DNA from: Parvibaculum sp.
GTDB taxonomy: Bacteria > Pseudomonadota > Alphaproteobacteria > Parvibaculales > Parvibaculaceae
DNA: 64,000 nt
Direction of reading: 5' to 3'
Assembly (NCBI RefSeq): GCF_030694575.1
Contig: NZ_JAUYUS010000134.1
Span: forward strand, 1 to 64,000
The position numbers and the translations under genes are program-made. The notes below the pieces were generated by a model that was given only the letters and a program-made list of their open reading frames with translations, did no database searches and was not told where the DNA came from. This document shows positions 19,644-27,806 of this stretch, in pieces. The stretch's first letter is position 1; each line of letters begins with the position of its first letter.

Positions 19644-19705
19644 GCCGTCGACGCTAGGGGTCCGAATCGCTGGTATAATGGCTGTGTATCTCGGAATTAC
19701 AGGTT

Positions 19706-19798
19706 CGTCATTGCGAGCGAAGCGAAGCAATCCAGGGGCGGCTGTTTCGGAGTTTGCGGCTCCTGGATTGCTTCGTCGCTACGCTCCTCGCAATGACG
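19706..19798. repeat. Palindromic interspersed repeat, inverted pair
   Basis: A copy in forward orientation (19706-19738, cgtcattgcgagcgaag and onward to caatccagggg) faces a reverse copy (19761-19798, ending ctcctcgcaatgacg). Together they could form a long hairpin. The core is the widespread bacterial repeat built on CATTGCGAGCGAAGCGAAGC. Two more reverse copies occur at 20127-20166 and 22463-22500. Confidence 0.85.
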
Positions 19799-19811
19799 TT
19801 GAGGGATAGGG

Positions 19812-20099
19812 ATGAAGCGGCCGGCCGTCTACATCGTCGCGAGCGGGCGGAACGGGACGATCTATACCGGCGTGACATCGAACCTCGAACGCCGGATATA
19901 CGAGCATCGCGAGGGCGTCTTGCAGGGCTTCACGAAGCGGCATGGCTGCAAGAGGCTGGTCTGGTATGAGATGCATGACGAGATGGAATTTGCGATCGCG
20001 CGCGAAAAGCAGCTCAAGGGTGGATCGAGGGAAAAGAAGCTGGCCTTGATCGAGGCCATGAATCCCCAGTGGCGGGATTTGTACGAAGAACTGAATTGA
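19812..20099 (+). CDS. GIY-YIG endonuclease-like protein
   Basis: A 95-residue single-domain nuclease of the GIY-YIG superfamily (UvrC-like/YhbQ group). The two short strands are VYIVA (residues 6-10) and TIYTGVT (16-22). The catalytic Arg is in LERRIYEHR and the metal Glu is residue 65 in AIAREKQLK. The Asn-containing end (AMNPQWRDLY) is also typical. The gene starts 14 bp after one palindromic repeat and ends 27 bp before another, so it is bracketed by the same repeat family. The target is unknown. Confidence 0.85.
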   Translation: MKRPAVYIVASGRNGTIYTGVTSNLERRIYEHREGVLQGFTKRHGCKRLVWYEMHDEMEFAIAREKQLKGGSREKKLALIEAMNPQWRDLYEELN

Positions 20100-20126
20100 A
20101 TGCGTTATTGCGCTCCTGCGTATGCG

Positions 20127-20166
20127 GCCCCTGGATTGCTTCGTCGCTCCGCTCCTCGCAATGACG
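20127..20166. repeat. Palindromic interspersed repeat, reverse copy
   Basis: It reads gcccctggattgcttcgtc, continues gctccgctcctcgcaatgacg, and is nearly identical to 19761-19798. It separates the GIY-YIG gene from parC. Confidence 0.85.
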
Positions 20167-20191
20167 GTGAAGATATGAAGAGTAGAGACAC

Positions 20192-22438
20192 ATGACCAAG
20201 GCCGTTACCCCGCCGGAGCCGGAACACGAGATCAATTTGCGGGAGGCGCTGGAGGAGCGGTATCTCGCTTATGCGCTCTCCACGATCATGCACCGGGCGC
20301 TGCCGGATGTGCGGGACGGGCTGAAGCCGGTGCATCGGCGGGTGCTGTTCGCGATGCGGCAGTTGAAGCTCGATCCGGGCTCGGGGTTCAAGAAGTCGGC
20401 GCGCGTGGTGGGCGACGTAATCGGCCGCTACCATCCGCATGGCGACCAGTCGGTCTACGACGCGCTGGTGCGGCTGGCGCAGAGTTTTTCGGTGCGCTAT
20501 CCGCTGGTCGACGGGCAGGGCAATTTCGGCAATGTGGACGGCGATAACGCGGCGGCGATGCGCTACACGGAAGCGCGGCTCACCGAGGTCGCGGCGCAGC
20601 TGCTGAACGGGATCGACGAGGACACGGTCGATTTCCGCGAGACCTATGATGGCGAAGACAGCGAGCCGACGGTGCTGCCGGGGGCGTTTCCGCAATTGCT
20701 GGCGAACGGCGCGGCGGGGATCGCGGTCGGCATGGCGACGAGCATTCCGCCGCATAACGCGGCCGAGCTGTGCGACGCGGCGCTTTATCTCATCAAGCAT
20801 CCGAATGCGAAGACGGAGAAGCTTGTCGAGTTCGTGAAGGGGCCGGATTTTCCGACGGGCGGCATCATCGTGGAGCCGCGCGCGGCGATCCTGGAGGCCT
20901 ATGAGACGGGGCGCGGCGGCTTTCGCGTGAGGGCGCGGTGGGAGCAGGAAGAGCTGCCGCGCGGCGGCTACCAGATCGTCGTCACGGAAATTCCCTATCA
21001 GGTGCAGAAGTCTAAGCTGGTGGAGAAGATCGCCGAGCTGTTGCAGGCGCGCAAGCTGCCGCTGCTGGAAGATGTGCGCGACGAGAGCGCGGAGGAAATC
21101 CGCCTCGTGCTGGTGCCGAAGGCGAGAACCGTCGATCCGGCACATCTGATGGAGTCGCTGTTCCGCACGACCGAACTGGAAAACCGGTTTCCGCTCAACA
21201 TGAACGTGCTGTCCGCCGGGCAGGTGCCGGGGGTGATGAGCCTGCGCGGCGCGCTGCGGGCGTGGCTCGAACATCGCAAGGTCGTGCTGGTGCGGCGCTC
21301 GAATTTCCGGCTCGACAAGATCGAGAAGCGGCTCGAGGTGCTGGAAGGCTATCTCAAGGCCTATCTCAATCTCGACGAGGTGATCCGGATCATCCGGCAG
21401 GAGGACGAGCCGAAGCCCGCGCTCATCAGGAAGTTCAAGCTGACCGACAACCAGGCGGAAGCGATCCTCAACATGCGGCTGCGGAGTTTGCGCAAGCTGG
21501 AGGAGATGGAAATCCGCGGCGAGCACAAGGAGCTGTCGGCGGAACAGAAGACGCTGAAGTCGCTGGTCAAATCCGAAGACAAGCAGTGGGCGCATGTCGC
21601 GGAAGAGATCAAGGAAGTGAAGGCGCTGTTCGGGCCGAAGACCGATCTGGGCAAGCGGCGCACGATTTTCTCCGACGCGCCGGCGATCGAGTTCCATGCG
21701 ATCGAGGCGATGATCGAGAAGGAGCCCGTCACGGTCATCTGTTCGAAGAAGGGCTGGATCCGCGCGCTGAAGGGACATCTCGCCGCGGATGCCGACGTCA
21801 AATACAAGGAAGGCGACGGGCCGCGCTTCATCATCCATGCGGAGACGACGGACAAGATCCTGCTGTTCGCGACGGATGGGCGCTTCTACACGCTCAGCGC
21901 GGACAAGCTGCCGGGCGGGCGCGGGAACGGCGAGCCGGTGCGCCTCATGATCGATCTCGACGAGAGCCACGACGTGGTGGAACTCTTCGTACACCAGCCT
22001 GGGCGGAAGCTCATCGTCGCGTCGCATGAGGGCAATGGTTTCGTGGTGCCGGAAGACGAGGTGGTGGCGATGCGCCGCGCGGGCAAGCAGGTGCTCAATA
22101 CGACGGGTACGGACGAGGCGGTCGCCTGCGCGGTGGTGCAGGGGAGCCATGTCGCCACGATCGGCGAGAACCGGAAGCTGCTCATTTTCCCGATCAAGGA
22201 AGTTAACGAGATGACGCGCGGCAAGGGCGTGCGCCTGCAACGCTACGCGGATGGCGGGCTTGCCGATGTGAAGACGTTCAACCTGAAAGAGGGGCTGACC
22301 GTTTACGACAAGGGCGGGCGGTCGCGGACGCATACCGACCTGAAGGACTGGGTGGGCGCGCGGGCGCAAGCCGGGCGGCTGCCGCCGAAGGGCTTCACGA
22401 GCGAGCGGAAATTCGGGGGACCGTTCGGGGCGGTGTGA
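20192..22438 (+). CDS. parC: DNA topoisomerase IV subunit A
   Basis: It decatenates daughter chromosomes with ParE. The N-terminal breakage-reunion domain has [24 protein letters not shown], the motif [17 protein letters not shown] and the catalytic Tyr125 in [11 protein letters not shown]. The C-terminal domain of about 250 residues has beta-propeller-like repeats rather than a full gyrase set, and no GyrA box was seen. The 748-residue length and lack of a GyrA box favour ParC over GyrA. It sits between two palindromic repeats. Confidence 0.92.
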   Translation: MTKAVTPPEPEHEINLREALEERYLAYALSTIMHRALPDVRDGLKPVHRRVLFAMRQLKLDPGSGFKKSARVVGDVIGRYHPHGDQSVYDALVRLAQSFSVRYPLVDGQGNFGNVDGDNAAAMRYTEARLTEVAAQLLNGIDEDTVDFRETYDGEDSEPTVLPGAFPQLLANGAAGIAVGMATSIPPHNAAELCDAALYLIKHPNAKTEKLVEFVKGPDFPTGGIIVEPRAAILEAYETGRGGFRVRARWEQEELPRGGYQIVVTEIPYQVQKSKLVEKIAELLQARKLPLLEDVRDESAEEIRLVLVPKARTVDPAHLMESLFRTTELENRFPLNMNVLSAGQVPGVMSLRGALRAWLEHRKVVLVRRSNFRLDKIEKRLEVLEGYLKAYLNLDEVIRIIRQEDEPKPALIRKFKLTDNQAEAILNMRLRSLRKLEEMEIRGEHKELSAEQKTLKSLVKSEDKQWAHVAEEIKEVKALFGPKTDLGKRRTIFSDAPAIEFHAIEAMIEKEPVTVICSKKGWIRALKGHLAADADVKYKEGDGPRFIIHAETTDKILLFATDGRFYTLSADKLPGGRGNGEPVRLMIDLDESHDVVELFVHQPGRKLIVASHEGNGFVVPEDEVVAMRRAGKQVLNTTGTDEAVACAVVQGSHVATIGENRKLLIFPIKEVNEMTRGKGVRLQRYADGGLADVKTFNLKEGLTVYDKGGRSRTHTDLKDWVGARAQAGRLPPKGFTSERKFGGPFGAV

Positions 22439-22462
22439 AGAGAGACATCTGAGTTTGTGGCT

Positions 22463-22500
22463 TCATGGATTGCCGCGTCGCTTCGCTCCTCGCAATGACG
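22463..22500. repeat. Palindromic interspersed repeat, reverse copy downstream of parC
   Basis: It reads tcatggattgccgcgtcgct, then tcgctcctcgcaatgacg. It is the third reverse copy of the family in 2.8 kb and lies between the convergent ends of parC and the 22519-23010 gene. Confidence 0.8.
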
Positions 22501-22518
22501 AATTTCTTGAAAGGACGT

Positions 22519-23010
22519 TCAGTTTATCGTGACGGGTTCGCGGAGTTCGTGGGCCCAGTAGCGGATGAAGAGGATGTAGTCGCCGGGGGGCACGCGGGCG
22601 GGGTCGAGCTTTACCGTATAGTTGCCGGTCATGTTGTGTTTCGGTTCGAGCGCGCCCTTGATGGGGAGATCGACGCAGGGTTCGTCGTCGCGCTGCGATT
22701 GGACGAGATTTTTGTCCTTGTCGGTCAGGAACCAGCGGAAGATTTCGCATTGCGAGGGAAGCTCCAGAGGGAGCGCCTCTTCGGTGTTGTTCGCGAGCGT
22801 GAGGGCGACTTCGAGCTCGAGCGGAGCGGCGGCATTCCAGGTGGCGGGCTGGGTCACGCGGGCGGTGAGCTCGACGGGTTCGCTCATGTCGACGCGGCCG
22901 GTGACGACGAAGAACATGACGACGCCCACCATCGCGAGGACGACGAGCGAGAAGCGCATCATGTTGCGGCCGGCTTCGCCTGCGGCGTCGGGGGGCGGTG
23001 TCATGGACAT
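22519..23010 (-). CDS. Membrane-anchored protein with Ig-like fold, possibly BsuPI-like
   Basis: A 163-residue protein with one N-terminal membrane anchor (FSLVVLAMVGVVMFFVV, about residues 20-38) and a periplasmic beta-sandwich. The latter resembles BsuPI-type inhibitor domains: NNTEEALPLELPSQCEIFRW, then RVPPGDYILFIRYW. Two Cys in that domain could form a disulfide. The start at 23010 or 23004 is not settled, since no clear ribosome binding site is seen. It follows the TRAP large permease gene by 7 bp and is likely the last gene of that operon. The function is not known. Confidence 0.6.
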   Translation of the reverse strand: MSMTPPPDAAGEAGRNMMRFSLVVLAMVGVVMFFVVTGRVDMSEPVELTARVTQPATWNAAAPLELEVALTLANNTEEALPLELPSQCEIFRWFLTDKDKNLVQSQRDDEPCVDLPIKGALEPKHNMTGNYTVKLDPARVPPGDYILFIRYWAHELREPVTIN

Positions 23011-23017
23011 GTGAACT

Positions 23018-24592
23018 CTACATTCCGCTGAAGATGAGGCGCGGCAGCCAGGTGGCGAGCGCCGGGAATACCGCGATAACGCCAAGCGCCAGGATTTGCA
23101 ACATCACGAAAGGGACGGCGCCGCGGTAGATCTGCATGGTGGTGACGCTGTCGGGGGCGACGCCGCGCAGATAGAAGAGTGCGAAGCCGAAAGGCGGCGT
23201 GAGGAAGGAGGTCTGGAGGTTGACGGCCATCATGACGCCGAGCCAGACGGGATCGACGCCCATCATGAGGAGGATGGGGGCGACGATGGGCACGACGACA
23301 AAGATGATCTCGATGAAGTCGAGGAAGAAGCCCAGCGCGAACATGATGAGCATGACGGTGATGACCGCGCCCGTGGTGCCGCCCGGCATGGAGTTCAGGA
23401 ACTCGTGCACGGTGTCGTCGCCGCCGAGGCCGCGGAAGACGAGGCTGAAGAGCGCGGCGCCTATCAGGATGACGAAGACCATGGAGGTGATGCGCGCGGT
23501 CGATTGCGTGACCTCGCCGAGGACGCCGTTGCGCCAGAGGCGGTGGGTGCTGGCGAGGAGGCCCCAGGCGATGCCGGCGCAAAGGAGCCATGCGAGCCAG
23601 ATGCCGAGTTGGTCGCCACCGGAGATTTCGGTGCGCGCGGTCCGGAGGTCCATGAAGGAGGTGAGGAACAGAAGCGCGATCAGCGAGAGGGCGGCGGTGC
23701 GGACGGGAAGCTTCAGGCCGCCGGCACGCTCGCCCGCGAGAAGGATCGAGCCGATGGCGCCGAGGGCGGCAGCTTCGGTGGGCGTGGCGATGCCACCGAG
23801 GATCGAGCCCATGACGGCGACGATAAGGACGACGGGGGGAATGAGCGCGCGGAGCGTGCGGCGGTAGAGTTCGGCGGTGGAGACGCTGTCGTCGACCGGC
23901 ATGGCGGGCGAGGACTTCGGATCAAGGACGGCGCGGACGACCTGATAGAGAATGTAGAAGCCGACCAGCATGAGGCCTGGGATGAGCGCGCCGGCGAAGA
24001 GGTCGCCGACGGAGAGCGTTTCCGGCGAGAAGATGCCCTGTTCGAGCTGCGCCTTCTGGTAGGAATTCGCCAGCGTGTCGCCGAGCAGCACGAGGACGAT
24101 GGAGGGCGGGATGATCTGGCCGAGCGTGCCGGCGGCGGCGATGGAACCGGAAGCGAGCGCCGGATCGTAGCCGCGCCGCAGCATGGTGGGGAGAGCCAGA
24201 AGGCCCATGGTCACGACCGTCGCGCCGACGATGCCGGTGGAGGCGGCGAGGAGCGCGCCTACGATCGAGACGGAAATACCGAGGCCACCGCGCAGCCGGC
24301 CGAAGAGGCGGCCCATGTTTTCAAGCAGTTCCTCTGCGACCTTCGAGCGCTCCAGCATGGTGCCCATGAAGACGAAGAGCGGCACCGCAATCAGCACGTC
24401 GTTCGTCATGTTGCCGTAGATGCGCTGCGGGAGCGCGGCCATGAAGCCGAAATCGAAGACGCCGAACGCCATGCCGATCAGGCCGAAGGCGAGGGCGATG
24501 CCGGCCAGCGTGAAGGCGACGGGGAAGCCCGTCAGCAGCACGGCACAGACCGCGACAAACATCAGCACATCGAGAGATTCGCGGAGCGCCAT
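23018..24592 (-). CDS. dctM: TRAP transporter large permease (DctM family)
   Basis: The 12-segment ion-coupled permease of a tripartite ATP-independent transporter. Motifs include NDVLIAVPLFVFMGTMLERS, AGTLGQIIPPSIVLVLLGD and GGIATPTEAAALGAIG. It is 524 residues; many DctM proteins are near 430. The extra length is an insertion at about residues 295-390, after IATPTEAAALGAIGS, with added hydrophobic stretches. The insertion is typical of the subfamily with mannitol/chloroaromatic-type partners, but I state that from memory. It is encoded 10 bp after dctQ. Confidence 0.9.
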   Translation of the reverse strand: MALRESLDVLMFVAVCAVLLTGFPVAFTLAGIALAFGLIGMAFGVFDFGFMAALPQRIYGNMTNDVLIAVPLFVFMGTMLERSKVAEELLENMGRLFGRLRGGLGISVSIVGALLAASTGIVGATVVTMGLLALPTMLRRGYDPALASGSIAAAGTLGQIIPPSIVLVLLGDTLANSYQKAQLEQGIFSPETLSVGDLFAGALIPGLMLVGFYILYQVVRAVLDPKSSPAMPVDDSVSTAELYRRTLRALIPPVVLIVAVMGSILGGIATPTEAAALGAIGSILLAGERAGGLKLPVRTAALSLIALLFLTSFMDLRTARTEISGGDQLGIWLAWLLCAGIAWGLLASTHRLWRNGVLGEVTQSTARITSMVFVILIGAALFSLVFRGLGGDDTVHEFLNSMPGGTTGAVITVMLIMFALGFFLDFIEIIFVVVPIVAPILLMMGVDPVWLGVMMAVNLQTSFLTPPFGFALFYLRGVAPDSVTTMQIYRGAVPFVMLQILALGVIAVFPALATWLPRLIFSGM

Positions 24593-24602
24593 GAACGGTC
24601 TC

Positions 24603-25142
24603 TCAGAGCAGGGGCGAAGCTTCCTCGACGGGCTTTTCGATCCCGGCGAGAATGCGCAGCGAATGGATGACGGTGGAAAGGCCCTGCAGCGCGAGCAGGA
24701 CGACGAAGACGAGGATGACGCTTTTCAGGAGGTAGACGCCCTGGATGCCGCTGGTCTCGCGGCTGCCCTCGCGCACGCTCCACGCACTTTCGACGTAGGG
24801 AAGGCCGACATAGAAGATCAGTACACAGACCGGCCAGAGGAGAAGGACCGTGCCGCAGAGGTCGACGCATGCCTTGAAGGCGGGCGACGACGAGCGATAG
24901 AAAAGATCGACGCGGACATGGCCGTTGTGGAGGAGGGTGTAGCCCGCCGCCAGCATGAAAAGGGTGCCGTGCATGTAGACGATCGATTCCTGCGCCCAGA
25001 CGGAGCCGACGCCGAAGATGTAGCGCATAAGCACGACGACGAACTGGGTCAGCACCATGAAGAGCGCGAGCCAGGCGACCGCGCGGCCGACGGCTTCGTT
25101 GACGGTATCGATCAGTCCGGCGAGGCGGGAGAGTTTGTTCAT
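24603..25142 (-). CDS. dctQ: TRAP transporter small permease (DctQ family)
   Basis: A 179-residue membrane protein with four predicted segments. The family features are FMVLTQFVVVLMRYIFGVGSVW and AWSVREGSRETSGI. The ATG at 25142 was chosen because an upstream in-frame ATG at 25205 lies inside dctP. It is the middle gene of dctP-dctQ-dctM. Confidence 0.88.
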   Translation of the reverse strand: MNKLSRLAGLIDTVNEAVGRAVAWLALFMVLTQFVVVLMRYIFGVGSVWAQESIVYMHGTLFMLAAGYTLLHNGHVRVDLFYRSSSPAFKACVDLCGTVLLLWPVCVLIFYVGLPYVESAWSVREGSRETSGIQGVYLLKSVILVFVVLLALQGLSTVIHSLRILAGIEKPVEEASPLL

Positions 25143-25156
25143 GACGGTCGACCGCG

Positions 25157-26230
25157 TCAGCCGCGGCGTGCCTCCACATAACCTTCGTCGCCGATCCGCG
25201 TCCATTCCTCGGAAACCGCCAGCGCCTCGCGGAAACTTTCATAGATTTTAGCGGTGGCGGCATCGCTTTTGGCGGCGTCCTCGAGGACTTCGCGCGATGC
25301 CTTCTTGAGGGCGGCGAGGACTTCGTCCGGGAATTTACGCATCTGGACGCCGTGCTGCTCGACGAGCGTCTTGAGGGCGCGACCGTTGTGATGCGTGTAT
25401 TCGGCAAGGGTGTAGTCGTTTTCGGCGGAGCAGGCGGCGCGGACCACGGCCTGCTGCTGCTTCGTGAGCGACTCCCAGACGGAGAGATTGAAGCCGGCGG
25501 CGAGGCTCGATCCCGGCTCGTGGAAGCCGGGCCAGTAGTAGAACTTGGCGATGCGGTAGAAGCCGAAGGCCATGTCGTTCCACGGCGCGACCCACTCGGC
25601 GGCGTCGATGGTGCCGTTCTGGAGGGCCGGGAAAATGTCGGGGCCGGCGAGCGTGACGGCGGCGGCGCCGAGACGGCGCATGACTTCGCCGCCGAGGCCG
25701 GGCATGCGGATTTTCAGGCCCTTGAGATCGTCGAGCGAGTTGATCTCGTTGCGATACCAGCCGGCAAGCTGGACGCCGGTGTTGGCGGCCATGAAGGGTT
25801 TGATGTTGAAGCCGGCGGCGAGATCGTCCCAGAGCTCCTGCCCGCCGCCATGATAGATCCAGCCGTTGATTTCGGCGGCGGTCATGCCATAGGGCACGGC
25901 GGTGAAGAAGTTGTAGGCCTTGGACTTGCCCTGCCAGTAGTACTCAGCGCCGTGATAGATGTCGGCGGCGCCGCTCGAGACGGTGTCGAAGCATTCGAGG
26001 GCGGGCACGAGTTCGCCGGCGGCATAGACCTTGATGTCGACCTGACCGTCCGTCATTTCACCGATACGGGTCGCGAGGCGCTGGGCCGAGGTGCCGAGGC
26101 CGGGATAATTTTTCGGCCATGTGGTGACCATCTTGAGCTGACGCTTGCCCTGGGCAATTGCCGGCGCGGGCATGGTGGCGGCGGCGATGGCGGCGGTGCC
26201 AGCGCCCGTCAAGAACGAACGGCGTTTCAT
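25157..26230 (-). CDS. dctP: TRAP transporter substrate-binding protein (DctP family)
   Basis: A 357-residue periplasmic binding protein. The N-terminus MKRRSFLTGAGTAAIAA is a Tat-like signal, with cleavage likely near PAIAQ. The family pattern is LKMVTTWPKNYPGLGTSAQRL, then YRNEINSLDDLKGLKIRMPG with the conserved Arg, and DAAEWVAPWND with the Trp/Glu site used for metal and carboxylate binding in this group (mannitol/chloroaromatic-type, including the TakP alpha-keto acid binder). The ligand is probably a carboxylate, perhaps a keto or hydroxy acid, but this is inferred from the family only. It is the first gene of the operon. Confidence 0.92.
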   Translation of the reverse strand: MKRRSFLTGAGTAAIAAATMPAPAIAQGKRQLKMVTTWPKNYPGLGTSAQRLATRIGEMTDGQVDIKVYAAGELVPALECFDTVSSGAADIYHGAEYYWQGKSKAYNFFTAVPYGMTAAEINGWIYHGGGQELWDDLAAGFNIKPFMAANTGVQLAGWYRNEINSLDDLKGLKIRMPGLGGEVMRRLGAAAVTLAGPDIFPALQNGTIDAAEWVAPWNDMAFGFYRIAKFYYWPGFHEPGSSLAAGFNLSVWESLTKQQQAVVRAACSAENDYTLAEYTHHNGRALKTLVEQHGVQMRKFPDEVLAALKKASREVLEDAAKSDAATAKIYESFREALAVSEEWTRIGDEGYVEARRG

Positions 26231-26310
26231 GGACGACTCCCCGATCTACTTCCCCGGAGCGGCCGTGCGCCGGCCAGCTCTCCCCAATTGAAGGGGTGCA
26301 ATTCGCGGCC

Positions 26311-26338
26311 AGTATAGGCGCGCGCGCGCAAGGCGCAA
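26311..26338 (-). promoter_or_regulatory. Predicted promoter of the TRAP operon
   Basis: On the minus strand TTGCGC (26333-26338) and TATACT (26311-26316) are 16 bp apart, about 80 bp before the dctP ATG. Confidence 0.45.
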
Positions 26339-26371
26339 CGGCGGCGAAGGGATCGGCCCGTCGTCGAGCGA

Positions 26372-26692
26372 TCAGGCGCCGGTGAGTGTGCCTCCGGTGT
26401 TTTCGGTATCGGCAGGGGTGGCCTTGAGGCGAATCCCGAGTGCCTTCATTACGCCGATCAAGGTGGTGAGCTTGGGATCGCCTTCCGGGCTCAGCGCCTT
26501 GTAGAGAGCTTCGCGGGTTACGCCTGCCTCCTTGGCGATCTGCGACATGCCGCGGGACCGGGCGACGACACCGAGCGCAGTTGCGATGTAGCTTGCATCG
26601 CCGGTTGCCAGCGCATCGGAAATGAGTGCGACGTGGTCTTCCTGCGTATCGAGGTAGAGGGCGGCGTCAAAAGGAACGGTTTCGATAGTCAT
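26372..26692 (-). CDS. HigA-like antitoxin (addiction module antidote family)
   Basis: A 106-residue helix-turn-helix protein: YIATALGVVARSRGMSQIAKEAGV, then TREALYKALSPEGDPKLTTLIGVMKALG. This pattern is typical of the TIGR02684-like antidotes paired with RelE/HigB toxins. A strong ribosome binding site (GAGGAGGT) lies inside the end of the toxin gene, 1 bp before the start. It is expected to bind the toxin and repress the shared promoter at 26990-27018. Confidence 0.85.
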   Translation of the reverse strand: MTIETVPFDAALYLDTQEDHVALISDALATGDASYIATALGVVARSRGMSQIAKEAGVTREALYKALSPEGDPKLTTLIGVMKALGIRLKATPADTENTGGTLTGA

Positions 26693-26693
26693 G

Positions 26694-26981
26694 TCATACC
26701 TCCTCGGCCAGTTTCCTGGCGCGCTCAATGTCTTTCTTCTGGGTGCTCTTGTCGCCGCCACACAGAAGAAGAATGAGAACATCGCCCCGCCGCACGAAAT
26801 AGACCCGGTAACCGGGGCCGGAATCGATGCGCAGCTCGCCGATGCCGTCGAAAAACTTCGCGTCGCCAAAAAGGCCGGATTCGAGCCGGACGATGCGTTG
26901 CGCGATGCGCTTGACTGCCTGACGATCCTTGAGGCCGTCCAGCCAGTCCCGGAAAATCAGTGTTTGGCGGACTTCCAGCAT
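26694..26981 (-). CDS. RelE/HigB-like toxin
   Basis: A 95-residue killer protein of the TIGR02683-like group: IFRDWLDGLKDRQAVKRIAQ, then GELRIDSGPGYRVYFVRRGD and LLLCGGDKSTQKKDIERAR. The family cleaves mRNA on the ribosome. It is encoded upstream of its antitoxin, as in higBA. The ATG at 26981 has no ribosome binding site upstream, and the promoter predicted at 26990-27018 would start transcription only about two bases before the ATG, so the toxin message may be leaderless. Confidence 0.87.
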   Translation of the reverse strand: MLEVRQTLIFRDWLDGLKDRQAVKRIAQRIVRLESGLFGDAKFFDGIGELRIDSGPGYRVYFVRRGDVLILLLCGGDKSTQKKDIERARKLAEEV

Positions 26982-26989
26982 ATTTGTTA

Positions 26990-27035
26990 ACTGTAGTTCA
27001 CAGGATCGACGGCGTCAAGCAGACGTGAACTATAG
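26990..27035 (-). promoter_or_regulatory. Promoter and operator-like inverted repeat of the toxin-antitoxin genes
   Basis: On the minus strand TTGACG (27013-27018), a 17-bp spacer and TACAGT (26990-26995) form a good promoter. An imperfect inverted repeat, CTGTAGTTCAC (26991-27001) with GTGAACTATAG (27025-27035), brackets the -35 element and overlaps the -10 element. This is the expected site of autorepression. Confidence 0.6.
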
Positions 27036-27773
27036 ATTACAGGGCGGAGTCTCCATGCGTCGCCAGCCTTCCATTGTCAGGGCTTCGAGCGGCTGGAAGC
27101 GGGTTTTGTAGGCCATCTTGCGGCTGCCATCGACCCAGTAGCCGAGATAGACGTAAGGCAGGCCGAGCGCGCGGGCGCGCTCGATATGGTCGAGGACCAT
27201 CCATGTGCCGAGGCTGCGCGAGGTCTCGGCCGGGTCGTAGAAGCTGTAGACCATGGAGAGGCCATCATCGAGCATGTCGGTGAGGGCGGTGGCGACGAGG
27301 GGGGCCGGGGCGCCGGGTTGGCGGTATTCGATCAGGCGGGTGACGATGGTCGTGTCCTCGACCATGGCGACGTAATCGAGCCTCGACATGTCGGCCATGC
27401 CGCCTTCGGCGTGGCGGGCGTCGAGATAGCGGCGCAGGAGCGTGTACTGCTCGTCGGTCGCGCGGGCGGGCTCGGCGGAAGAGCGCAGGCCGGTATTGTG
27501 CGCGAGGATGCGGCGGAAGGTACGCCGGGGACGGAACTCATCGACGATCACGCGGACGGAGACGCAGGCCTGACAATCGTCGCAGGCCGGGCGATAGGCG
27601 ATGTTCTGGCTGCGGCGGAAGCCGGCCTGGGTGAGCGCGTTGTTGAGGGAGACGGGCTCGTCGCCGAGCAGATGCGTGAAGACTTTCTTCTCGTGGCGGC
27701 CGGGCAAATACGGGCACGGCTGCGGGGCCGTGATGTAGAACTGCGGAAATCTCGTGCGGGACTGGTCTGTCAC
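27030..27773 (-). CDS. bpt: Aspartate/glutamate leucyltransferase (N-end rule)
   Basis: It attaches Leu from leucyl-tRNA to N-terminal Asp/Glu so that ClpS-ClpAP can degrade the protein. The Cys-rich region is [13 protein letters not shown], followed by the acyltransferase core [18 protein letters not shown] and [20 protein letters not shown]. The product is 247 residues, normal for the family. The start codon is GTG at 27773, preceded by GAGAAAG. Confidence 0.9.
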   Translation of the reverse strand: MTDQSRTRFPQFYITAPQPCPYLPGRHEKKVFTHLLGDEPVSLNNALTQAGFRRSQNIAYRPACDDCQACVSVRVIVDEFRPRRTFRRILAHNTGLRSSAEPARATDEQYTLLRRYLDARHAEGGMADMSRLDYVAMVEDTTIVTRLIEYRQPGAPAPLVATALTDMLDDGLSMVYSFYDPAETSRSLGTWMVLDHIERARALGLPYVYLGYWVDGSRKMAYKTRFQPLEALTMEGWRRMETPPCNL

Positions 27774-27806
27774 TGCTTTCTCGCGCTAGCGGCCGCTCTT
27801 TCCGGT

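Noticed and set aside
20105..22369. A 754-codon frame on the minus strand opposite parC
   Set aside because: It mirrors parC, is rich in Arg/Leu/His as antisense frames of high-G+C genes are, and shows no domain. parC itself has all expected motifs.
23096..24670. A 524-codon plus-strand frame opposite dctM
   Set aside because: It is the shadow of the TRAP permease, with repetitive Asp/Glu/Arg/His runs.
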